This document shows positions 1 through 5,040 of a stretch of DNA of 5,908 bases, one piece after another; within the stretch, counting starts at the first letter, position 1, and every line of letters begins with the position of its first letter. Source of the stretch: Nitrospinaceae bacterium. GTDB taxonomy: Bacteria > Nitrospinota > Nitrospinia > Nitrospinales > VA-1. The position numbers were made by a program, and so were the translations under genes. Under the pieces are notes generated by a model. It did not search any database. It saw nothing but the letters and a program-made list of their open reading frames with translations, and was not told the origin of the DNA. Location of the stretch: assembly GCA_029937635.1 (NCBI GenBank), contig JAPYPM010000005.1:1-5908 (forward strand). The letters run 5' to 3'.

Positions 1-349
1 GAAATTTTCGGTCCTGACCAATGGAATTACCGCATAAGGGAGAAGTGTTTTCAGGACAGTATTGTTTGATGAACTCCAAGGTTTGCCGTGACGCCTCTTC
101 ATTGTTAATTTTCGATTTACGAACACGCTCTACCAGCCCAGAGGCGTTATGATGCTTCTGGTTCCAGTCATCCATGCGAGTAAGAATTTCATCGCTTTGA
201 TGAATAGCAAGACAAGGACCCTCGGCTAAAATATTTAGATCATGATCGGTAACTAAGGTTGCTATCTCTATTATAACTTCAAGATCAACGTCGAGTCCGG
301 TCATTTCCAAATCCATCCAGACCAAATTAAGCGCGGATTGTTTTTTCAT
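1..349 (-). CDS. orn: oligoribonuclease, 3'-to-5' exoribonuclease (3' end cut off by window edge)
   Basis: Orn degrades the 2-5 nt RNA fragments, including pGpG from cyclic di-GMP turnover, left by other RNases; it is a cytoplasmic DEDDh-family homodimer. The 116 codons visible here correspond to about the first two thirds of a roughly 180-residue family member. The first exonuclease motif reads W-M-D-L-E-M-T-G-L-D, giving catalytic D13 and E15. The segment I-I-E-I-A-T-L-V-T-D follows at 26-35, then M-D-D-W-N at 59-63 and A-S-G-L-V-E-R-V at 69-76. The second motif C-G-N-S-I-G-Q-D-R-K-F supplies D113. These match the E. coli protein closely as I remember it. The ATG is chosen because GGAG lies four bases upstream and the homologous N-terminus starts there. 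The remaining Asp and His of the active site lie beyond base 1. It is separated from the TPR gene upstream by 500 bases, so it probably has its own promoter. Confidence 0.96.
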   Translation of the reverse strand, partial: MKKQSALNLVWMDLEMTGLDVDLEVIIEIATLVTDHDLNILAEGPCLAIHQSDEILTRMDDWNQKHHNASGLVERVRKSKINNEEASRQTLEFIKQYCPENTSPLCGNSIGQDRKF

Positions 350-353
350 AAGT

Positions 354-357
354 CTCC
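354..357 (-). promoter_or_regulatory. ribosome binding site of orn
   Basis: On the minus strand GGAG lies four bases before the orn ATG. The spacing is a little short, but it is the only purine-rich core nearby and supports the start at 349. Confidence 0.6.
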
Positions 358-431
358 GGAAGTTAAAAACTTAATGATACAAATAATTACCCAAAATTAG
401 GTATTAAGTGTTAATTAAATAAGATTACTAC

Positions 432-461
432 GATATATGGAAAACTGGGTTAGGTCTACAA
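432..461 (-). promoter_or_regulatory. possible orn promoter
   Basis: Reading the minus strand, TTGTAG (456-461) and TATATC (432-437) are separated by 18 bases and would start transcription about 75 bases ahead of the orn ATG. Each hexamer matches the sigma-70 consensus in four positions. In DNA this AT-rich such matches are common, so the call is weak. An alternative pair with a long 19-base spacer lies closer to the gene. Confidence 0.27.
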
Positions 462-648
462 TTACAAATTAATTTATTCAGTATGCAATTTAAAATATAA
501 CAGGAAGATCAATTATCACTCTGTGAGAATCGTAATTAGTAGAAAACCAGTCTAGTTTACAAATATTTTTAATTTAGGAAATCAAGTTAGTCTACTATAA
601 AAATTAAAAAAATGCGCAAAATTTAGAATTATATTTCATGCGTGGTAT

Positions 649-691
649 AAAAAGGTGGGAATGGTTCTACTCAAAGAGTAAACCATACCCC
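649..691 (-). terminator. likely Rho-independent terminator downstream of the glnD-TPR operon
   Basis: A hairpin with outer GGG:CCC (657-659 with 688-690), one A-A mismatch, then A-T plus TGGTT:AACCA (661-666 with 681-686), a one-base C bulge at 667, TACTC:GAGTA (668-672 with 676-680) and an AAA loop. On the minus strand the stem is followed after a few bases by TTTTT (649-653). The T-run is only on the minus-strand side, so it fits termination of the transcript coming from the TPR gene, about 160 bases past its stop codon. The T-run is short and slightly offset from the stem. Confidence 0.45.
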
Positions 692-735
692 TAATAACAA
701 GCGGTTAATTAAAGAAGAAAGTAATATAAAAAATG

Positions 736-823
736 AATAACTTCAAATTAAAATTATTAATAGTGGCTTATGCAGAAATTTAGAATCATGTAATCATAAG
801 TGTGAAAAATATTAGAAGTTATT
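736..823 (-). repeat. nested inverted repeat in the 3' region of the TPR gene
   Basis: AATAACTTC (736-744) and GAAGTTATT (815-823) form a perfect 9-bp inverted repeat. Inside it, CTTATG (767-772) and CATAAG (795-800) form a second 6-bp repeat. On the minus strand the 3' arm is followed by CA and six T (728-733), so the whole could act as a large imperfect terminator or a 3'-end stabilising fold. The arms are AT-rich and the loops long, so chance is not excluded. Confidence 0.4.
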
Positions 824-849
824 TTTTAAATTAAAAAAAATTAATTGCA

Positions 850-1542
850 TTATTGAAGGAGAAAGTTGGTTTTTTCTTGCATAGAAAGTAAGGGTAGGTA
901 TTGCTTGGAGTCAAATATAGTATTTTCGTAAGTATCGCGAACAAGCTTTAGATTGTTAGTAAGCCATAGAGTTGAAAAGTGCGGGGGAAATTTTGTAAAG
1001 TGTTTTATTTGCCCGATCATGACCCGAGTGTCTCGATACCAAGAAATATTTTTCTTTTCCTTAAATAATTTATTAGCCTTTAAAAGGATTTTGATTGCGC
1101 CTTTTGAGTCGCTACTTCCAAATAGGGATAACCCAAGTCCTACATAGCTTAAACCTTCTGTAGGTTTTAGGATGATGGTTTTTTTGTAGGCTTTAATAGC
1201 ATCGGGGAAATTATTTAATGCACTTAAAGAATTGGCAAAACTAAAATGAGCATCAAAATTATTAGGGTGAGATCTTGTGGTTATCTTTAATATGTCAATT
1301 GATTTTTGGAATTGTTTAAGTTTTAAATAAGTGGTGCCTAGTTTTATCTGAGCATAGATTGAAAAATTAAGACGGCTATCTAATTTTCTGAGTTTTTCCC
1401 ATGATTGTGTGGCTTCTTCCAAAAAACCATCACCTTCTAGGGTATGCGCTTTTTTAAACAGCTCTTCTGGACTTATTGCAAGTACCTCGGTTGTGGCTAA
1501 GATATTAAAAAAAAATAAAAAAAATAATCTCAAGAAAAACAT
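850..1542 (-). CDS. secreted tetratricopeptide-repeat (TPR) protein
   Basis: A 230-residue protein of unknown specific role. Residues 1-22 look like a signal peptide: one Arg at position 5, then a run of Phe and Leu, then V-L-A at 20-22 as a signal peptidase I site before I-S-P-E-E-L. This suggests export to the periplasm or envelope. About four TPR-like helix pairs follow (about 24-57, 61-94, 95-128 and 129-163). The third is best, with A-x-x-x-L...A-I-x-A-Y-K-K-x-I-x-L-K-P. The last 65 residues are not repeats and I do not recognise them. TPR units are protein-binding scaffolds, so a partner-binding or assembly role is inferred. The gene starts 13 bases after the glnD-like stop, so the two are probably co-transcribed. 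No clear Shine-Dalgarno sequence precedes the ATG, which fits translation coupled to the upstream gene. Function beyond that is not readable. Confidence 0.88.
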   Translation of the reverse strand: MFFLRLFFLFFFNILATTEVLAISPEELFKKAHTLEGDGFLEEATQSWEKLRKLDSRLNFSIYAQIKLGTTYLKLKQFQKSIDILKITTRSHPNNFDAHFSFANSLSALNNFPDAIKAYKKTIILKPTEGLSYVGLGLSLFGSSDSKGAIKILLKANKLFKEKKNISWYRDTRVMIGQIKHFTKFPPHFSTLWLTNNLKLVRDTYENTIFDSKQYLPLLSMQEKTNFLLQ

Positions 1543-1555
1543 GGCTAAGAATAAA

Positions 1556-4285
1556 TTATAATGCGAAAGTTGGTTTTTCGGGAATAGCTGAAATAGGTGT
1601 TTCTTGTAGAAAAATTTCTTTTGAATTAAGTAATTGCTCTAGAGCCAGTTTAAGAGTGCTTAAAAAGTGCTCCTTATTTTCTATTATATAGCGGACATCT
1701 TTTGGCCTCATATAAAAAATATTTGAAGCTGTCCCTTCTCGCGTGTCTAAGACAGCTCGCTGCACTTCCATCTTAAAATGTGAAAATACTCCTGTCAGAA
1801 TCATAAATGTTCCGTGTAGGTCGTGTGTTTCCACTTTAATTGACCGCCCGATTAGTTTGACTTTGAGTTTTATTTCTTTTGCTTTGGCTTTTTCTTGGGA
1901 AATGGAAAATGACTGATTTTTAAAAATTTGGGACAATGGTTCCTGGTCAACGTAAACGCGTTTTAGGTTATCCTTAATCTGATTTTGGAGAGTGAAAATA
2001 TCAGAATAATCAATGGGAGCGCCTGTAGAGTTGACAATTTTAAACACATCAAAAACGTGGTCGCGTAGAGTGTGGATATTAGCCTCTACAATATTAAGTT
2101 TATTAAAGGCGAGGATTGCCGAAAAACTATAGAGCAAGTTTGGGCGATCTTTTGAGCAAATAATCAATTCTGAATTTTTTGCTGGCTTGAAGAGGATCTC
2201 ACAGGTAAACGCTTCATTTGAGCGGCAGAATTCACTATAAATTTCTAGGTGAGACTGCATGTCCCTAGGGAGTCGAACCATTTTAAGAAAGTCGGCTTTA
2301 ATTGGACCTGGAACAGCTTGCCGTTTTTTATGATACAGAGTGTGTTGATAAAATATTTTCAACTGATCAATTTGGGAAAGCGACATTTTCATTTTAGTGC
2401 CTCCCCTATCGGCGTAAGTGAGTAGCAAAAGCATTTTTAGGCGCTCTATATCATTATTGACCAGGTCCCAAATCATATCGTAGGTTTCATCTTCTTCTGG
2501 ATCGAGAAGAAGGAGATCATGCATCATCAAATGCTTTTCAACTAGAAATGAAACATCTTTTACGCGTCGACTATCTTTAGCGTAGCCAAGGTTTTCCAAA
2601 ATTGCAGGGACAAGTTGAGCACCTAGAATTTCTTCATTTTGACCGGGGGAACGAATTCCTTTACCGATGTCGTGAAGAAGTACAGAAAGTTTGAGAGTTG
2701 TTTTATCTCGAATTGAAAGATATAGGCTTCTCAAAAATGGGTCAGCATTTTCGTCTACATCTAGTTCATTTAAAATATCTAAGGCAGAGAGTACATGTAT
2801 GTCAGTTGGGAAATGATGAACATAGATATCTTGCAAAAGGCCACATATGTTTTTAAATTCCGGAATATAGAAATTCGATAGAAGCCCAAACTCATGTAAA
2901 AGTCTGAGGGATTTTGAAAAATATTTCCCATTAATTATTCGCTTAAAACACAGCTTGACTTCTTTCTGAGAATCTTTGTTTATGAAAATCGGGCACATTT
3001 GATCTACATGATCTTCGATGGATCGAACAATAGGGTAAGATAAGTAGTAATTCTTCTCTGATATCCATGCAAATATTTTAAAAATCCTGATGGGATTTTG
3101 AGAGAAGAGGATGGAAGGGTCTTTATCTAGGATGATTTGGTGTTGTGAGTTTAAGGCAAAGTTTTTGGAAAGATTTCTCACCTTTCGAGTGTCTGATTTC
3201 GTGCTTTCCCAGAAAATATTACGGCTATATTTCTTTAGAGGGTAAGCAGCCTCATAAAAATATTTGTGGAAAAACTCTTTAACGGTATATCCCATAGACT
3301 GTGCTATTTTACCCCTCACTTCATAGCTCATCATATCTCGATATGATCCTTTTTGGTGGCAATGTAGAAAAAGTCTAACTTTGGATAAGAATGCGAAAGA
3401 AGATTGAATATTTTTAAAGGCAGGTGAGCTTATAAGATCTTTTTTCAAGAGTTCGTCAAGAAGTTCAAACTGATTTGTATTTTTTAGGTCATATTGGAGT
3501 CTAGCTAAAACAAGAGCCCAGTAAAGTCTACTTAGTTCTTCCTTAACGTTAGGCTCTTGTTGAAAGACGGTATTTGACACATCATAATAATTTTTATGTT
3601 CTTGGCAGTAGGTAATCAAATTATCTTTTTGCAGGGTAGAAATTTTTTTAACTATATTCAAGGCCTGTGAATATGTGTCAGGGTTTCCGGCTACGAGTCT
3701 TCCTTCGAGAAGAGAGCATAAATCAGCTATCTTGCCACCATCAAGATCTCGTTCTAAAGAGTTTAAACTTGTATAACTAGTATTAGTCGAAGTCTCAAAA
3801 ATATTTTGATGAACAAAAAGATACTCTAGATGCCTAACAATTTGCGTTGTATCTTCTGTTTGATCTTTGCTGGAAATGATTTGGACATCTATGTTGGACT
3901 GGAAATAAATTTCTTCTCTACCGTATCCACCGCGAGCTATGATTGCGATTGGTATGTTTTCTTTTGGTAATTGTTTTTGCAGCGTGCGATTGTGAAACCA
4001 TATGGAAGCTTCAAGTGCAGCTTGTATAATGGTGTCGACTAAAGTGCTAATCTTTAATAATAAGAGATGACTATCACTTGTATGAGTGAGGTTTTTCTTA
4101 ATACGTTGGATTTCGGTGTTAATTATTGGAACAACGCAATTTTTGAAACTCAGATAAAATTCTTGAGGATCTGTTGTCTTAATGGCATAAAATTTTTCAG
4201 GGGGGACCTGTTTTGTAACGTGGTCGAAAAGTTCCCGACGGTACTTTTCTTTGATAACCCTGTTGGACTGATGAAAGTCACCCAT
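1556..4285 (-). CDS. glnD: GlnD-type protein (PII uridylyltransferase/uridylyl-removing family) with atypical nucleotidyltransferase site
   Basis: GlnD family proteins attach UMP to, or remove it from, PII signalling proteins in response to glutamine. This one has 909 residues, near the usual 850-950, and the complete layout. The nucleotidyltransferase domain has G-G-Y-G-R at 119-123 and S-N-I-D at 130-133; the family normally has S-D-I-D, so the first metal-binding Asp is Asn131. P-N-V-K at 245-248 is kept, but the G-G-L-R-D block that normally follows is missing. The linker S-K-V-R-L-F-L-H (301-308) matches the family. The HD domain has H497, H538-D539 (L-L-H-D-I-G-K-G), H585 and D626; the usual D-H-S after the HD motif is N550-E551-E552. 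Two ACT domains follow, about 705-760 (S-K-D-R-P-N-L-L) and 816-870 (H-D-L-H-G-T-F, degenerate). The ATG at 4285 is the first possible start after an in-frame stop at 4322; it lacks a well-placed Shine-Dalgarno sequence. Family membership is firm; uridylyltransferase activity is doubtful. Confidence 0.9.
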   Translation of the reverse strand: MGDFHQSNRVIKEKYRRELFDHVTKQVPPEKFYAIKTTDPQEFYLSFKNCVVPIINTEIQRIKKNLTHTSDSHLLLLKISTLVDTIIQAALEASIWFHNRTLQKQLPKENIPIAIIARGGYGREEIYFQSNIDVQIISSKDQTEDTTQIVRHLEYLFVHQNIFETSTNTSYTSLNSLERDLDGGKIADLCSLLEGRLVAGNPDTYSQALNIVKKISTLQKDNLITYCQEHKNYYDVSNTVFQQEPNVKEELSRLYWALVLARLQYDLKNTNQFELLDELLKKDLISSPAFKNIQSSFAFLSKVRLFLHCHQKGSYRDMMSYEVRGKIAQSMGYTVKEFFHKYFYEAAYPLKKYSRNIFWESTKSDTRKVRNLSKNFALNSQHQIILDKDPSILFSQNPIRIFKIFAWISEKNYYLSYPIVRSIEDHVDQMCPIFINKDSQKEVKLCFKRIINGKYFSKSLRLLHEFGLLSNFYIPEFKNICGLLQDIYVHHFPTDIHVLSALDILNELDVDENADPFLRSLYLSIRDKTTLKLSVLLHDIGKGIRSPGQNEEILGAQLVPAILENLGYAKDSRRVKDVSFLVEKHLMMHDLLLLDPEEDETYDMIWDLVNNDIERLKMLLLLTYADRGGTKMKMSLSQIDQLKIFYQHTLYHKKRQAVPGPIKADFLKMVRLPRDMQSHLEIYSEFCRSNEAFTCEILFKPAKNSELIICSKDRPNLLYSFSAILAFNKLNIVEANIHTLRDHVFDVFKIVNSTGAPIDYSDIFTLQNQIKDNLKRVYVDQEPLSQIFKNQSFSISQEKAKAKEIKLKVKLIGRSIKVETHDLHGTFMILTGVFSHFKMEVQRAVLDTREGTASNIFYMRPKDVRYIIENKEHFLSTLKLALEQLLNSKEIFLQETPISAIPEKPTFAL

Positions 4286-4298
4286 GGGACAATAGCAT
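4278..4298 (-). other. possible six-codon upstream ORF overlapping the glnD start
   Basis: On the minus strand an ATG at 4298 opens a reading frame M-L-L-S-H-G that ends in TGA at 4280-4278, just past the glnD ATG (4285-4283). The frames differ, so a ribosome finishing this short ORF would stop a few bases from the glnD start. GGTGG stands two bases ahead of the short ORF, too close to be a strong binding site. Such overlaps also arise by chance, so this is only a candidate coupling element. Confidence 0.2.
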
Positions 4299-4325
4299 GG
4301 CCACCGGTTGAGTAATGTGAATTAT

Positions 4326-4355
4326 TTAGCCCTCCAAACTTCAACTCAAGGCTAA
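4326..4355 (-). repeat. inverted repeat at the predicted 5' end of the glnD transcript
   Basis: TTAGCC (4326-4331) and GGCTAA (4350-4355) are perfect complements around an 18-base loop. The predicted transcription start (about 4357) lies right next to it, so it would form a 5'-end hairpin in the mRNA or serve as an operator. The downstream arm on the minus strand includes GGAGG (4331-4335), a strong Shine-Dalgarno core that lies far too distant from the glnD ATG. Confidence 0.4.
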
Positions 4356-4363
4356 TTTTCAAC

Positions 4364-4392
4364 AGAATATACTCTTTTTTGTTGTTTTTCAA
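4364..4392 (-). promoter_or_regulatory. probable sigma-70 promoter of the glnD-TPR operon
   Basis: On the minus strand TTGAAA (4387-4392) is followed after exactly 17 bases by TATTCT (4364-4369). The -35 matches five of six consensus bases, the -10 four of six, with optimal spacing. A TATATT overlaps it two bases upstream. Transcription would begin near 4357, giving a leader of about 70 bases. No sigma-54 type GG-N10-GC element was seen here. Confidence 0.5.
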
Positions 4393-4567
4393 TCAATCAC
4401 CTAAAACAAATAGAATTTTATAAAGTAGTCAAATGTGTCACTTAGCTTTGGCATTAACCTAGTAACTTTATAAAGGGCTCAAGGTTCTCCAAGTAGGATT
4501 AGAAATTTTTCTAGTTTGAGAGACGCGGTCAATTCAAATACCTATTAAAAAAATCAGGCTGTAAAAA

Positions 4568-4620
4568 TATTCATCATAAGATAAATTCTGTAAGAGATGG
4601 GGGTTCGCGCCAGATGAATA
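4568..4620. repeat. 8-bp perfect inverted repeat in the glnD-dnaN gap
   Basis: TATTCATC (4568-4575) and GATGAATA (4613-4620) are perfectly complementary, with 37 bases between. The enclosed segment includes a G-rich run. GCCAG at 4609-4613 could instead pair with CTGGC at 4664-4668, so two mutually exclusive folds are possible. No function recognised. Confidence 0.35.
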
Positions 4621-4675
4621 ACTAAATTTTATTAATCTTGACCGTGTCATAGATATGCCATAACTGGCTTTTGGG

Positions 4676-4735
4676 ACTGCTGCTTTACCGCAGTTGGAAA
4701 CTTAAAGAAGAAAGTCTTCAGAATGGTAGTTTAAG
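4676..4735. repeat. two adjacent hairpins in the glnD-dnaN gap
   Basis: First hairpin: ACTGC (4676-4680) with GCAGT (4690-4694) around a 9-base loop. Second: CTTAAA (4701-4706) with TTTAAG (4730-4735), enclosing a tight GAAGA-AAG-TCTTC hairpin at 4707-4719. Neither is followed by a T-run, so they are not terminators. They may belong to a structured RNA or be chance. Confidence 0.3.
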
Positions 4736-4792
4736 AAATTCGAGTATCAACTAATAAAGAAAAAGATTAAGGTTATCCCCTGAAAGAACAGA

Positions 4793-4858
4793 CTCCGCTG
4801 ACATGAGAAACTCTTTGCTGCTGGTTATCATGACTCTCTGAAGAGTAAGAGCGTGGAG
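4793..4858. other. possible three-way-junction RNA fold
   Basis: Three helices nest without conflict. Helix one is CTCC plus GC (4793-4798) with GC and GGAG (4851-4852, 4855-4858), with a two-base bulge. Helix two is CATGA (4802-4806) with TCATG (4828-4832), extended inward by AAC:GTT (4809-4811 with 4824-4826). Helix three is ACTCT (4833-4837) with AGAGT (4842-4846) around a CTGA loop. Helices two and three abut directly. It matches no RNA family I can name; a hammerhead core was considered and not found. Confidence 0.22.
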
Positions 4859-4933
4859 CTAAATACCTAGTCAATATTAGGAAATTAAAATAAAGGTTTA
4901 TCGTCTGGATAAAAATCAATATTTAGTAAGGTT

Positions 4934-4945
4934 TATGTGTACATA
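4934..4945. promoter_or_regulatory. 12-bp palindrome, possible operator ahead of dnaN
   Basis: TATGT-GT-ACATA is a perfect dyad with a two-base centre. It covers the -35 position of the TATAAT promoter at 4963-4968, a usual place for a repressor site. The regulator is unknown, and palindromes of this size do arise by chance in AT-rich DNA. Confidence 0.25.
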
Positions 4946-4962
4946 TTTTTGTTAGTATGTCG

Positions 4963-4968
4963 TATAAT
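4963..4968 (+). promoter_or_regulatory. -10 element of an upstream dnaN promoter
   Basis: A perfect TATAAT, but the sequence 17 bases upstream (TACATA, 4940-4945) matches the -35 consensus in only three positions and there is no TG extension. Transcription would start near 4975, about 65 bases ahead of dnaN. Confidence 0.35.
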
Positions 4969-4974
4969 TGTATT

Positions 4975-5002
4975 TTGACAGGTTTAGTTAATTATATTAA
5001 AT
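4975..5002 (+). promoter_or_regulatory. probable proximal dnaN promoter
   Basis: A perfect -35 TTGACA (4975-4980) is followed after 16 bases by TTAAAT (4997-5002), which matches four of six -10 bases. The predicted start near 5009 gives a leader of about 32 bases, enough for the ribosome site at 5028. Because dnaA is not directly upstream, dnaN needs a promoter here. Confidence 0.45.
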
Positions 5003-5027
5003 CAAGCGCAATAGCATGCCACGTATT

Positions 5028-5031
5028 GGAG
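5028..5031 (+). promoter_or_regulatory. ribosome binding site of dnaN
   Basis: GGAG lies nine bases before the ATG at 5041, within the normal range, and supports this start. Confidence 0.65.
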
Positions 5032-5040
5032 ACCTACCAA

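Larger units (their letters stand above)
350..849. other. AT-rich intergenic region between orn and the TPR gene
   Basis: Five hundred bases with no coding region I can support on either strand. It is clearly richer in A and T than the flanking genes. It should hold the orn promoter and the 3' end of the glnD-TPR transcript, since both neighbours are on the minus strand. I see a bulged hairpin with a T-run (649-691), a larger inverted repeat (736-823) and weak promoter-like hexamers (432-461). No tRNA-like cloverleaf, no tandem repeat array and no insertion sequence ends were found. Confidence 0.7.
4286..5040. other. 755-base divergent intergenic region between glnD and dnaN
   Basis: No coding region is supported on either strand. 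Nearest the glnD-like gene lies its promoter and leader (4286-4392). Nearest dnaN lie AT-rich promoter sequences (4862-5031). The middle, 4400-4860, is somewhat less AT-rich and holds several inverted repeats: 4500-4513, 4568-4620, 4676-4694, 4701-4735 and a possible three-way junction at 4793-4858. I find no dnaA, no tRNA and no riboswitch or housekeeping RNA that I recognise. One near-consensus DnaA box (TTATCCAGA, minus strand, 4904-4912) is present. A replication origin or a structured RNA are both possible, neither shown. Confidence 0.65.

Noticed and set aside
953..1147. 64-codon plus-strand open frame
   Set aside because: It lies fully inside the TPR gene on the opposite strand, has no recognisable protein features and no ribosome site; the TPR frame has repeats and a signal peptide.
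1555..1560. Perfect TATAAT on the minus strand at the glnD stop, as a promoter for the TPR gene
   Set aside because: There is no credible -35 at 16-18 bases, and the start would leave a leader of only about six bases.
4067..4315. 82-codon plus-strand open frame
   Set aside because: Antisense to the glnD-like gene, with no family motif and no supported start.
4150..4392. 80-codon minus-strand open frame spanning the glnD leader and start
   Set aside because: It overlaps the GlnD N-terminus in another frame, has no ribosome site at its ATG (its start overlaps the predicted -35), and its product resembles nothing I know.
4451..4465. TTGGCA-like start of a sigma-54 promoter upstream of glnD
   Set aside because: The second GC element is missing at the required ten-base spacing.
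4601..4612. T-arm-like GGTTCG sequence suggesting a tRNA or tmRNA
   Set aside because: The flanking bases do not form the T stem, and there is no acceptor stem, anticodon arm or CCA in the right places.
4797..4846. Hammerhead-like fragments (CTGA, GAAA, CTGAAGA)
   Set aside because: The conserved pieces are not in the order and stem context that a hammerhead requires, and no cleavage triplet is positioned next to the helices.
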